Of a DNA stretch of 60,284 nt, positions 9,600 to 20,740 are shown piece after piece. Within the stretch, counting starts at the first letter, position 1, and each line of letters begins with the position of its first letter. Under the pieces are notes generated by a model that did no database searches, had not been told where the DNA came from, and saw only the letters and a program-made list of their open reading frames with translations. The position numbers and the translations under genes were made by a program. The stretch is from assembly GCA_003427395.1 (NCBI GenBank), contig BFEA01000060.1:2807231-2867514 (forward strand), given 5' to 3'. This DNA is from Chara braunii (lineage: Eukaryota; Streptophyta; Charophyceae; Charales; Characeae).

Positions 9600-10933
9600 A
9601 AGCGCCTTCCTCCCACACCCGGCCCACACGCGCCATCACCCTATCCTCTGATCGACACAGGAGCCTGTGATAGCTATTGGCATACTCACAACTTGTAAGC
9701 CACGAACATGGTGTCTATGTTTGCAAACAAGACAAAACAGGTGTGGTAATCCACGACCTTGCCCTTTTTTTTTCTTTTTTTTGGGGGGGGCGCAGAGAAC
9801 TTCCACAAAAGCACAGTGGCACAGATACAAGTCCTGCCTGTCACTTGGCTGTAAGTGGGTGCGCCGATGCAGGAATATTCTGTGCGGCCAACCATGCGGG
9901 CACGTCCTTTCACGCAAGTCCTGCCTGTTGCTCGGCTGTGTGGATGCACAAGTGTCTTGTGTATGGCCACAGTTGTGGGAATGCGCATTTTTGAAAGCCC
10001 TGCCTACCCATCGCATAGCTGAAGGGCCCCTTTTCACAGCCATCTTACACGCAACAGCCAAAAAGGGCTGGGTTTTCACAGAGATGAAAATGAAATGATG
10101 GATGCACTTTCCTTCCTTTTAGTTATCACGTTCTTGGAACTGCGCTACGACGGCGGCCCCGTGCATTTCGGAAGGTCCGATCATTTTCATTTGTGTCTGA
10201 TATCGCTACGGCGGCTACGCAAGGTGTGCAGTTTACTTTTTCCCAGAACCGTGATACTTACCTTCTCTCCCTAAAGCATGTTGACAGTTCAGACGGCACG
10301 GAAACGGAGAAAGCCTGACATCATCCTAAAACACATCCAGGCCTTCACATCAATCACACCTGATGATGCAAAACCCATCCAAATGCCAAAAAATGCACCA
10401 TCCCATGACAATACAATCCGACCAAAAAACTCCTTTTGAATTTCGAGGGAATTTTTGACACATTTTGACACACATTTCGACAAACGACATCAACAAACGC
10501 CGACACTCTAGGAGGGCTGACGTGTCAAACACTGGCAAGCATTGACCACCGGAGGTCCAATTCTCAATCGGACAACAAAACTAATCCCAGAAAGGACCAA
10601 GAAGTTGGACACCGAGCCCACTGCCTTAAGCACAAGCAGTTGTTTTAAGGTGGAGATAACGCTGAGCCCATCCTGTGACATTAGGAGAACAGTGGCCGAA
10701 AGTACCCTTGCTAGCCCCCACCGTCCGCTCTGGAAAATGTGCCCACACAAACCCCACAAAAGGCTTCATCCCCAAGGATTGGATGCAATACGCACGTTTA
10801 GTGAAAGATACTCAAACCTGAAAAAAACACATTCCGTTCATTAGTGCAAGATTTCCCCCGTCGTTGTTTACAGGAAGTGCTCACGCATCTATCAGCCTCA
10901 TCCATGCCTCTTCAAAACAGAAGTTGAACAGGT

Positions 10934-10973
<40 letters not shown>

Positions 10974-12200
10974 CGCTACACACACATCCCTGGCTGAGTG
11001 GGTGTGTCGATTAGATTTTATGGCTGTGACAGACCGTTTCTTAGACTTGCTGCCATTCTTGTTCAGGCTTTTGCAGAAAGACAGCCCCCTAGGATCAGGG
11101 TTGGTATGCGTAAAGTCCGCCAGTTTTCTCAGGGGTATCGTTGACATTGGCCAACGTGGCGAGTCCTTGTCCTTCAGTCGAATGCGTCCTGCGCAAACTG
11201 TCAGGGTTCAACTTCCTCCGGAGTCGGTGAACGTCTGATGAAACTGTCTGGCGCAGTATGCTACTTTTCTCAAGTTGCGTACAACCACCGTGATAACACA
11301 CTCCATAACTATCAAGTTATTATCCACGTTGAAACCAACCGTACCATTCACACAAGGTGACAAGGGCCATATCTTATTCGAGCACTGTATTGCAAATAGC
11401 GAAAAGAATAGGGTATGTCCTCTCCTTTGGAGATCACAACCAGCCTCTTTATTACAACCACAGAATGAAACTCTCTGCGTCTGCCTGCAGAGCTCCAGCC
11501 TGTGGCCCCGCCAATACAGCAAATGGTCCAACAACATGTAAACGGTCCCCTTACAAGGAAAAGAGAGAATGCTGAGCTCGGATGGAAAAGAACAAACGTG
11601 AAATAGAATGACCCCTGTGTGTGTCTGTGCCCATGTGTGTGCATAGCTTAAACCACCGGTCCAGCCGAACTGAAGTTGGACTCTAACCAGCACACACGGT
11701 AGGAGGTTTTTGAATGAGGCCTGGACCGGAAGTGAACGCGGCAGGCCACTTTGAAAGGCGCCGTTGCAGACTGGCGAGCCTTGGAAAATAGCTTCGTCAA
11801 TTTAGGCTCGCATGAACTGTTGGTTTACACCAGCAGCACCTCCACTGCATCAAAACTCGCATACCATAGGGGGCGGTTTGCACTAGTTGACCTAACGGCT
11901 GCCGGGGTCAGCAGGAGTGCTAGACATACGAGTGAGACAAGAATTTAACTCTATGGTGAGATTTACGCTCAGAATTATACATGAAAAAAGTCTGGAAAAT
12001 ATCGGGATCGGAGATTCACTACTGATATTAATATCATATTATTGACCGAAAAAAGACAAAAAACTAAGATAGCGAAAATGTTTCCGGCAGCATACGTACA
12101 AGTTTTTTGGCATTTGTTTCACATTTAGTTTTGCACTTCCGCGCTACAGGCGGGGGGACTGGTCATTTAAGGATGATGCCTGCAACGTCACCATACGTAC
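9600..12200. other. unannotated stretch with a (CA)n run
   Basis: No recognised gene. It holds a T/G homopolymer junction at ~9767-9790 and a (CA)n microsatellite at 10937-10971. Several 80-160-codon frames overlap one another on both strands without any family resemblance. Confidence 0.5.
10937..10971. repeat. (CA)n microsatellite
   Basis: About 17 CA units. Confidence 0.98.
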
Positions 12201-12675
12201 CTCTTCATGACCGTTCTCTGCGTCTGCCATAACATCATCCTCTGGAGCATCCATCAGCCCAGCCCCGCTTTCATTTCTTCCTGTGGCACCACCGGTGTCT
12301 CCTCTTGGTCCATTTGGCCCACCGCGGCCCAACACCCCTCTTCCTCCAGCAGCTCGCCCAACATCCCGTGAAATGTCTCCCTCCAGATCCCTTAGGCCCC
12401 CCTCACCCTCTGCATCCAACGGGGCACACCCTCTTCGCCCACTGCCTCCGGCAGACTTCCTTGTTGAAGGCCCTCCTCGTCTGCGACCAGGCGTTGAATT
12501 GCCTCCCCCTCCACTGGAGGAAACACCACCTGACCTCACTGGCCCAATGTTAGATCCTGCTTCTCCTACACCCCTTCCTCTGGCTCGCCTGTTCCCTCCT
12601 ATACTTCCCCTCTCAACGACCAATGAGCGCATCCTCGGTCCTTCACCACCAGGATGCACTGTTGTCTCACTTATT
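12201..12675 (-). CDS. isolated Gly/Arg-rich exon of an unrecognised gene
   Basis: On the minus strand an open frame is bounded by a good acceptor (TTTGCTGCAG before 12675) and a good donor (GAG followed by GTACGT after 12201). Its product is low in complexity: Gly/Arg-rich tracts (RRARGRG, GRRRGGP, GRAAGGRGVLGRGGP) then an acidic tail (PEDDVMADAENGHEE). RGG-like composition is common in RNA-binding proteins and disordered linkers, but no domain is visible and I do not name the gene. The opposite strand is open over an even longer Pro-rich frame, the mirror of Gly codons. The splice sites favour minus. No neighbouring exon was found. Confidence 0.45.
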
Positions 12676-12798
12676 CTGCAGCAAATAGTCACAACAAAAA
12701 ATCACACAAATACAGTCATCCATGAATCCATCACTGAGCAACCATATCCACATCAATCAGCTTTCATCACTACACCTTACAACTTCAAATGGATGTCA

Positions 12799-13110
12799 TC
12801 ACAACGGTACCGGTCCCCAACGAGAACAACACCATACTCCTCTTCCAATGCTCGAAAGCCCATAACCGGGATAAAAAACTATCTCGATGCTGCTGTCTTC
12901 CGCCAAGAACAACACGACCTGATCATGAACAATGAACATATACCATCTATTTTTATGACAACAGTATTGGTCCCCACTGCTGTCTTCCCCTGAACGCAAC
13001 GTGCCTTCGTCTACTTTTCCAGTCTGACACAGTCGTGATGAATACTTCAGGAAAGTCATCTTCCTTCTATCCACACTCACAGCAACCATTGGAAACAGTA
13101 ATCGACACAT
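12799..13110 (-). other. weak coding candidate upstream of the Gly/Arg exon
   Basis: A minus frame of ~103 codons is open here, and a second minus frame (12790-12890) reads MGFRALEEEYGVVLVGDRYR, which looks protein-like. The two frames overlap and cannot be joined without a shift. It could be a decayed transposon piece. Confidence 0.2.
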
Positions 13111-13130
13111 GGAAAGGAACGCAAAAATAT

Positions 13131-13150
13131 TAATTAGTAATTACTAATTA
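13131..13150. repeat. perfect 20-bp AT palindrome
   Basis: TAATTAGTAA followed by TTACTAATTA; no loop. Confidence 0.95.
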
Positions 13151-13269
13151 CTGCCCACAACCATTGCAAACAGATGTGCTGCTGCACTGAACCTCACTAG
13201 CTGCGAACACCTCTCCGCTGGCAGGGGGGAGCTGCGTGGTCACATCCTCACAGTCAACAGTTTGCTGAA

Positions 13270-13378
13270 TACCGTCTTCACCCGAATGGAACGGCGAGTC
13301 ATTATCGCTGTACCTAGACCGAAAGTTGCACCAAATTCGCCTATAATGACCGGGCATTCTATTCGTGTGAACACTGTA
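13270..13378. mobile_element. pogo-like foldback MITE, copy C
   Basis: TA-flanked 105-bp element (13272-13376). The left end is CCGTCTTCACCCGAATGGAA and the right end CATTCTATTCGTGTGAACACTG is its diverged inverted copy. Internal GTCATTATCGCTG / GCCTATAATGACC pair, around GAAAGTTGCACCAAATTC as in copy A. Confidence 0.92.
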
Positions 13379-13379
13379 G

Positions 13380-14560
13380 TGGATCCAATACACCCAAGCT
13401 TTAAGGCATGTTAGGAAGCTGCGCCCCAACGCAGAGGCCCGTGCTACCTGGGCGTGCCAATTTCCTGGGTTTCCTGGGTGATGAGCCAAGAGTTGATGAA
13501 GACGATGATTGATGTTGGTGACCTGATGAGTGATGTCTAGGACATTGACGAGTGATGTTGACGACCTTGATGAGTAATGCACAAGGACACAAGCAAGAGG
13601 AAAACAGCGCCCGTACCTGCCTCAGCTGCCTCAACTGAACTCGTTGCAAGGTGACCCTGCAGCGAAAAATTAGTTCGTAGCTCAAGAAACCAAATCCCCA
13701 AGGTGACCCTGAACCGTTAGTTTCGAGGCAGATCTGTCAGCCTATTGCTGCCTAACCGGCCAAGGCCCCACAATTATTGATGGTGCCAGCCTGCCGGGAA
13801 GAATTTCCCCATAGAAACACGCCCATTTACTGGCTTCACCACTATCTCTATTTAGATACGTCTAAACCAGCTCCCAAGCTACCATCACTTTTCTGGATTT
13901 TAAGACTCAGCCTGGTAAAATACCATCTGTCAGTTCATCTCTCCTTCAAATGTTTGTGTTTGATGCTGTGTCTTCTTCCTTTTCTGGATTTATTTATTTA
14001 GCCTTGAAGGCTTAAAATAACACAAGATACAGTCGGAAACGATCCCCAGCTGAGTGTGAGGCCAAAGAAGAGTGTTTGCATGCAAATTCCTGAAAGAGGT
14101 CCTTCCTACCGTAGAATTGCATGCCTGCTTCAAATTATCATTGACTTTGCCTTCCTTTCAGCTGAGACAGCTTGACTGTTCCTCACTAGACAGCTTTGAC
14201 TGATCCTCACTTGTTCACCTTAGCACACGGTCGTCCGACCTGGTTCTTTTTCTTTTTTCTTAAAGGGCGACGACCTTGCGATATCATCTTCAAACTGACC
14301 AGCCCCAGGAAGAATTCGGCGTTAACTTGATTGGCATGATCACCCTCAGGAAGAAGAGCATACCATGCACTTTTTTGGGACTCAATCGATTGGTATTTTC
14401 ATGGGGATTTTATTTATTGCTGTAGATTTTCTATGGAAAATAACTGCGGTTAAAAGACTTTGCATTTCTGAGTGAAACACTGAAAAAGTGTTTTTCAGCA
14501 ACGTTGAAGAACACAACGGACACTGGAAAACGTCCCCGCTGGAAAGCTTACAGTTCCTCA
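13380..14560. other. unannotated stretch
   Basis: It holds short GATGA(A/T)G(A/T)-type repeats (13490-13580). Near the end, a ~25-bp block containing CAACGTTGAAG and ACGGACAC occurs twice (14499-14525 and 14562-14590). No gene recognised. Confidence 0.5.
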
Positions 14561-15950
14561 GACAACGTTGAAGTACGACGACGGACACGAGATGGGGGGC
14601 TTGGACGGAGAAAAGAGTCTGGCAGTTCAAGGATATTTGGCACGTGGACTAAAGCCGCTGGAAAACGTACCCGGAACTCACGGTGCAGCTCCCCGGCTGT
14701 CACAATCTTCAGGCCAATTACAATGTGATGTTGTTGTCCGCCCCGCCGGAATGGATGCACATGCTGCAGTGGCCCTTCGAATGGGAGCAGGGGGACTGGG
14801 CAAGTATTCGAGGGGACAACCCCCGGACAATGGCCCTGGCGTACGCGGCCTGGGCATCGTCAGATGGAGAGTGGTTACTCTTTAAAATACAGGGCATTTG
14901 CACACCGGGAGTGACGACTAGCTTGCTTCACAAAATTAGCACCGCTCAGGCAGTGGTGAGGCGCGGTTGCCTCCGCAAGGTCAGGGTTATAGAAGACGCA
15001 CAGATGCTAAGGGACCTTGAGGTAGACCCGGCAGACGGCAGCCGGACGAGCCCGCGAGGCATGTCAACCTTTTGCAGTACACCACCAAACTGGGGTATAC
15101 CTTGAGGAATGGCCCTTCCCACCTGGCAGATATCATCACCGCTAGGTGGAAGAAACATGCCGGCATTGATATCAGCGCACGGCAGGTCACACAATAGAAG
15201 GCAATCTTGGTGATACGAAACACCCGCATACGCAGCATGCAATGGCTGATGGCCCATGTTGCCCTCCCCGTCAGGCAATGGCTCAGCAAGCGCAGGACTG
15301 AACAAAACAGTACGGCCCTTTGTGACCTCTGTGTCATCTGTAGCGCTGGCAAGGTCGAGGACATGACTCACTGCTTACTCGCCTGCCCCGAGGGGGAGCG
15401 TATGTAGGACAGGGCAGCAGCTTGGTGGCCGGCTCTTACGAATACCCCTTTCCCGGCCAGGGGGCACCATATCCTCCTCCCTATGCAGGGGAACATGGGG
15501 CACAAGACGTACCAACATACGTTGTTCCAAAGAGTGCACCAATTGTCACTGTGGACCATCTGGAAAAGGCAATGCACTGCGACTCTGCAAGGAAAACGGC
15601 AGCCCGTGCAGCAGGCGTGGGACCACTTCTTGGCCCTAGTGGAGGTTGAGTACTGAGACTGGAGGAGAGCCAAACAACAGATGGCGATGTAGCCGGACAG
15701 AGCAACTCAGGTCCGGCAGCAATTCGCTGCTCAAACGCTTGTGAATGGAAGAATACGCACCCTACGAGGGAACACGCTCTGCCCGAAATGGTCAGGCCGG
15801 CATGGAGAACACCACCAAGGAGATGCCGGTTACGACATGCCCGAGTAGAGGAGCAGGGCTCTGGCCGTCGCCCTCCTGCAGACGCGGGTCGGGCAAAGTT
15901 GTAGTTCGACTGTCTAGCCGGAAATGGCTTCGCTCACCATTCGAGTAAGC
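14560..15950 (+). mobile_element. decayed LINE (non-LTR retrotransposon), 3' part of ORF2
   Basis: Several plus-strand frames, shifted against each other, read like the C-terminal third of a plant LINE reverse-transcriptase protein. The best part (15207-15407) contains LPVRQWLSKRR, then CDLC and HCLLACPEGERM, the Cys/His pattern of the zf-RVT domain that follows RT in many plant LINEs and retro-pseudogenes. Upstream (14683-15105) is a frame with MALAYAAWASSDGEWLLFK and a RT-to-zinc-finger linker. Downstream frames read ALTNTPFPARGHH and related sequence. At least three frameshifts and several stops are needed, so it is dead. The RT catalytic core and the endonuclease are absent. Confidence 0.7.
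15207..15407 (+). pseudogene. LINE zf-RVT domain fragment
   Basis: A 66-codon open frame with WLMAHVALPVRQWLSKR and a zinc-finger-like CxxC...HCxxxC arrangement ending GERM, stopped by a TAG where related elements continue with Trp. In intact LINEs this domain follows RT. It is part of the larger LINE relic and not an independent gene. Confidence 0.65.
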
Positions 15951-16715
15951 CCTCCCCCCCCCCCGGTGTCCCGGGGTCAATGTTGCAAGGCGTGTGGGCA
16001 GCTGCCCGTAGTAGGGGAAGATGGCCTGTGGCCGGGGTGTTGGGCTTTGGGGTGAAGAGCGGCGATTACTAGCTTAGTGCAGGCTTAGGCTTCCACAGGA
16101 AGACTAGCAGAAAACTTGTTGTATTTCCAGGCTAACTTAGCCAGGGGTGAGGGTTCATATTTCCAGGCTACCTTAGGCAGGGGTGGGGAGTGGTAAATCC
16201 TTCCCAAGGGATGCAATAAATGCCGTCCACTCCTGCCTCCCTGCCATAATGGGGAGGAGCGTGCGTGAGTAACTGTTGTATCTTCTTTCAACTTGCCGGG
16301 GGAATAGGAACCAGACTGCTGCTCCCCAGAATGGATGCAGAGTGAGAACCCTGAGGTTCTGTTTCGACAAAAAGAAAAAGGAAAAAAAAAAAAAAAAGGA
16401 AGGGATAAAGTGGAGTGATTGTGTTCATCCCCTTCAATACTATACCAAACCTGGTGTGTCGACATGTCGTGCTCCTGTGCTCGCGTGCAGATAGTGTTGT
16501 TCTCACTCTCATCTCTCAGTTTGAAGGTCTACTTCACCCACTTCATATTCCTAACTAGTACTTTCCCCTTCATTACACTATTCTGTTTTGTGTACAACAC
16601 CACTAGCGCCACCTGGCTAGTAGCCGTCTATCTATGTAACCGCTCAATGGTCGAATGACATTCTTTTCACAGTGAGCCAGTAGAAAGAGCAACCAAAACC
16701 ATCTGAGGCGAGTCC
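15951..16715. other. unannotated stretch
   Basis: It contains a C-run (~15954-15964), a short duplicated block with TTTCCAGGCTA(A/C)CTTAG (~16120-16175) and an A-run (16381-16397). No gene recognised. Confidence 0.5.
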
Positions 16716-16937
16716 TTAAAACCAGCCGATAGCAGAAAAGGTGCACATACGTTCACCCTCGACCTTTGAAATTATATGTTCAATACACTTAGCGACTTCA
16801 GCGTGAGATAAACAAAGGCCTAACGAATCACGTCGCTCAAGAAATTCAGCCAAGTTGTTGGATTCCGTCACGCTAAAACAAAGGCCTAACAAATCACGTC
16901 GCTCAAGAAATTCAGCCAAGTTGTTGGATTCCGTCAT
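16716..16937 (-). CDS. possible exon with two 22-residue repeats (unrecognised)
   Basis: A minus frame carries two tandem 66-bp units (16810-16875 and 16876-16941), in frame, each giving TESNNLAEFLERRD(L/S)LGLC. It then continues with AEVAKCIEHIISKVEGE, an amphipathic helical-looking stretch, and reaches a possible donor (GAGGGTGAACG). The repeat copies differ by few bases. The amino-acid character is more protein-like than most frames here, but I recognise no family and cannot confirm an acceptor or neighbouring exons. Confidence 0.3.
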   Translation of the reverse strand: MTESNNLAEFLERRDLLGLCFSVTESNNLAEFLERRDSLGLCLSHAEVAKCIEHIISKVEGERMCTFSAIGWF

Positions 16938-16941
16938 TCAA

Positions 16942-18212
16942 CATTGGTGACTTTTAACTCCCAATTATCTTCCCGGGAAGAAATTCAGTGGCCATCATCA
17001 CCTACTAGTTCTCTGACCTACATGATCTTTTGAACTAGATCGCAATCCTATCTTACCTGCTTTCACCTTCTTAGAGTTGAACTCGCTTAGCAGAAAAGTG
17101 GAAAAAAACACGCGGACCTTCTTCAGTGTTGTCAAGGATTCACCTCCGCTGCCTGAAGCTTGCCTGCTCAAAAGTCCTTTCCATATTCCTCGTTCCTATG
17201 GCTCATTGGGATATAAAGTTGAATGTATTGTTTGGGAATTGGACACCATTCCGGTGGAACTCCTTGTGTATTTGTCAGAGTGCAAGGGTTAGTTCGGACC
17301 ATAAGAAACAATATCTTCCTTTTCAAAGTGTAAGAACTGCACATGGAGAGTACAAGACATGTGACAGGCCGTTCTTTAATGCACGGAAACAGAACCCCCA
17401 ACTTCACTCGTGCAATCTGACTACTTCGATCACCAATTTCACTAACAAGGTTCTTCTTAATGATGTTCTTCAGGCCTTCTGTTCAGTTGTATCTCACTCG
17501 TACTTCCTTCATTTGACGTCTTCTCCTGTCGTTGCTGAAAATTCACACTTGTTAGATTGTTGAGCACTACTTATTTCAAGTCATTTCTACTTTTGTAATC
17601 AATCAAGCTGCGTGCGATCAAGCAAACAATTCCGAGAGGTCTGTTTGATGTCACATATGAGGTCCTACATTCAATCTTCTCTTCTACATCTTGGCGGTGG
17701 ACCGACTGTCCGGCCACTACTTCCACTAACGCAGAATGCCTGATGCCAGTAATAGTCAATAGTACTCGAATGGCTTTCATCACGACCACCACCCATAAGA
17801 AAAAAAAGAGAACACACCGGTTTCCAAAACCACCCATAAACAGCACACATTACCACAAAACTTTAGCAAGTATTCAAGTAGCCACTGGATGCATAATGTG
17901 TTATAGAGTCTCCGCAATCATTCAATTATGCACCTGGATTGTGCATACGGCCCCAACCCCCTAACACACACTAACACATGCCCTTCCCTCCCCTCCCTTC
18001 CACCACCCCCGTTAACATGCTTATATGTGGGATTACTTGAATTCAATCTGGTTAAGCTGGTCAGACAAGTGTGTTCTAGAGAACTCATCTTCACCCGCCT
18101 TTCCTAACGGTCTCCCTCACCTCGCCACCCCTCCCAGCTTTCTAATAGAGCAAGCTCTGTTACCTAACAAGCAAGCTCCCTCAACAACCGAGTGCTAGAA
18201 CAATACTCGGAC
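16942..18212. other. unannotated stretch
   Basis: No recognised gene. A plus frame at 17126-17563 (145 codons) has no family resemblance and overlaps other frames. Confidence 0.5.
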
Positions 18213-18332
18213 TGTGATTTTTTTAGTTGTTTATGTAGGAGCTATTGCTGTTCTATTTTTATTTGTGGTTATGATGCTAAATAGAAAGATAGCAGAAATT
18301 CACGAAAATATATTACGTTATTTGCCTGTAGG
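18213..18332 (+). pseudogene. nad6: mitochondrial nad6 fragment inserted in nuclear DNA (NUMT)
   Basis: The plus frame reads IFLVVYVGAIAVLFLFVVMM then LN.KIAEIHENILRYLPVG, a match by eye to the conserved transmembrane region of plant-type mitochondrial NADH dehydrogenase subunit 6, roughly residues 55-95 of ~200. The DNA is AT-rich and T-rich in a way unlike its neighbours. The frame is intact over ~40 codons with one likely substitution (Arg in the LNxKIAEIHE part). It starts abruptly at the codon equivalent to the internal Met of DFFAMIFL and stops exactly where the Ty3 LTR begins, so it is a fragment and not a functional gene. Contamination by an organelle read at an assembly join is an alternative. 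Confidence 0.88.
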
Positions 18333-19321
18333 TGAGACTCGCTTTCACTTCCACTTCACATACATGCAAACAGGTGGCGATTCACACTGGCGCACGGCGC
18401 CCACTCAGAGCTCACAGATATGGACAACAAGAACACAGTGATGCAAGTTCACTTCAATAGGCTATGGTGCAACAGCGCCTGGACATCCCAACTCTCGTGA
18501 CTGTTCCCAACACCACTGTTCGCACACACTCACCCTCGATCACCCTGAATACACCCACACACCTTCACTCGAAATCTCACACACACACACACTATCAGCT
18601 ACCTCTACCTTCGGCGGCTATGGCCGCTCACCTCTACCACTATGGCTACTATCTCGCTCTTCGGCCCACTTCGTCTTCGGGCAACCTGCAGGCCACCTTC
18701 GCACAAGACGCTGTAGCAGCGCTTCCTCATGGCTCACGCAGCGAATGAATGAATAGCTGGGCGCTGCCTCTTGATTTATACTTCTGTAACTCGTTGGTCT
18801 GCCCCTTTCCATCAGCCTATGGTGCACACAGTCCCTGATGGTACTTGCTTAACTGGACTGGGACTGGCTGGACCGGTACCGCTGACTGCATGGGTTTGCA
18901 CTGCCAACTCAATGCAGTCGCACTGCCAACGTAACGCAGTTGGGCTCATCACTTGCCCACTTGCCTCTGACTAAACGTGAGGCAATTTCAAAAGGCCACT
19001 TCCGGACCTTCCGAAAGTCTGTAGACTTGGCCTTTCGAGTATTGTAGCAGCTACGACCTTGACCTTTCAGGACTGTAGTAGCTACGAGCTTGACCTTTCA
19101 GAGTACAGCTACGACCTCTACAGAGCTGTGACTCCTAATTGACAGAGCTACAGATCGAACCCCTACCACTGCACAGACCTATGACAGACGACAAACAACT
19201 ACCAAAACACAGGTCACGGGTTCAAACACTCGGGGGTCGACTCGATACTGTACATGGGCAAAGTGAGGTCTGGGGATTGAATCCTGGTACCCGCATCTGT
19301 GCCTACAAAAGGTGAAAACCG
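18327..19321 (-). repeat. 3' LTR of the Ty3 element
   Basis: Aligns end to end with 26424-27404, for example GACTCGCTTTCACTTCC at the left and GTGCCTACA(A/G)AAGGTGA at the right. The left edge is either 18327 or 18333, because TGTAGGTGA could belong to nad6. Both LTRs contain a short (CA)n run and the repeated GCAGCTACGACCTTGACCTT block. Confidence 0.93.
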
Positions 19322-19340
19322 TTTCCCTCCCGCCGGCCTA
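19322..19340 (-). promoter_or_regulatory. polypurine tract of the Ty3 element
   Basis: On the minus strand GGCCGGCGGGAGGGAAA directly precedes the 3' LTR, the expected position for plus-strand DNA priming. Confidence 0.7.
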
Positions 19341-19494
19341 AATTCGAGGTCCTCCGAGTATACTTCAGTCTAAGTAAGGACCTTTTCCCTTCTTGTCTCT
19401 TTCGTAGGCTCGAACTACGTCGGGAGCTCTCTAGAAGTTCTGTTCGCGTGAACCAGCGGTCGTCTTCCGGTTCCTGAAATGCGAATCTGACTTT

Positions 19495-20740
19495 TTACTG
19501 TTTTTGTGGACGACCTCTACCTCCTGTCTGAAAGACATCCTCACCTGCTATCCCCTCAATGTCGTATCTTCCATCCATATCCGAAGGAATCATAGATCTG
19601 CGTGATGGGAACTGTTGACTTGTGACGCAGGGCAACAACTTTGACGCATGGAACACTGGATAGGTGTGGAGGTGTGCTGGAATCTCAATAGTATAGGACG
19701 GTCCATCCTCTCCGCCCTTAACTTCTAAGACCGGCCACGATCCTCTATACGCAGGCAACAACTTTTGTGAGATGTTCTCCTCAGGAGCGAACACTTTTGA
19801 CTTGACCCAGACTAAGTCGCCTACTTGAAACTGTGAGGGGCAACGGTGCTTATTAGCTTGCTCTATCATTCTTTGCTGGGTTTTCCTGAGGTTGTTTACA
19901 ACGGTAGCTATCTCTTTCTCGTGCTGTATCGCAAATTCTCGTGTACCGGGCGGTAACCCCTGAACTTGATCCCGGTTAAGTCCCTCAAACGGTCTCCGCG
20001 GTCTAGAAGACTTGTGCAGTTCCTTGGGAGTGCAACATGTAGATAAGTGCACGCTATAATTATATACACGGGCTACCTTAGGAAGCATCTCATCCCAGTT
20101 GAGCTGGTCGGGCCTAATGTACATCCTAAGAACTTGCTGTAGAAGCTGGTTCATCTGTTCAATCTGGCCATTAGTCTCAGGATGGCGGCCAGATGACATC
20201 AACAACTTGGAACCACAGACTCTCCTGCCAGTTCTGACTAGTGAATCTGGTATCCCTGTCACTAACTATCAACAGTGGTATACCATGCTCACTGACCCCA
20301 TGGTCAAAAAACTTATGAACTAAATCAGTGCGTGCCTCTGCAGCAGTCGGTGCGTGCCTCTGCAGGCAAAGGAACACTGCGTATTTACTAAACCTATCAA
20401 CTATATGACCATGACTTGACTTTTGCCATGCCTACTCTTTACCCCAGTATCCATAAAAAGTCAATGGAGACTGAATCTCCGGGTCTATCAGGAATAGGCA
20501 AGAGTCTGCGAAGACCAAGAGGGGCTCGCGTAGTAGTCTTATTCCTCTGACAGACTTTACAACTGCGGACATACTCTATGCAGTCGGCCTTCATACCAGG
20601 CCAGATGTACGCGTGCATGAGGTAGGCTAGTGTCTTTTGCCAACCAAAGTGTCGCTCTATATCATGGTGTTCCCCTAAGATCAAACTTCGGATCCCTTCG
20701 CTGCGAGGAACGCACAGACGGTCAACTACATTAGTCTTCT
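19495..20740 (-). pseudogene. Ty3 integrase region
   Basis: Two frames cover the integrase. The N-terminal part (20439-20750) has the HHCC zinc-binding pattern: HDIERHFG, then CKVCQRNK after about 30 residues, followed by SIDFLWILG with the first catalytic Asp. An intermediate frame (20177-20377) has HGIPLLIVSDRDTRFTS with the second Asp. The largest frame (19495-20262) has GRHPETNGQIEQMNQ, which supplies the catalytic Glu, then a GDLVWVKSK / YRGSWPVLEV / FHASKLLP C-terminal domain typical of Ty3 integrases. Stops and frameshifts after SIDFLWILG and before the SSGRHPETNG segment break the protein. The DDE residues themselves appear kept. Confidence 0.88.

Larger units (their letters stand above)
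8648..9710. repeat. diverged tandem duplication containing the two U6 copies
   Basis: Blocks around the first U6 recur around the second: ATATCGCACA(C/A)GTTCA at 8648 and 9264, ATCAGCAATTGTCATCCACA at ~8977 and ~9570, and TGATAGCTA(C/T)TGGC...AACTTGTAA at ~9078 and ~9668. This indicates duplication of a whole ~600-bp locus rather than two separate insertions of U6. Confidence 0.8.

Noticed and set aside
12283-12993. 236-codon Pro-rich ORF on the plus strand, the longest plus ORF near 12 kb
   Set aside because: It is the mirror of a Gly/Arg-rich minus frame with better splice sites, and its second half has no protein character. GC-rich composition explains its length.
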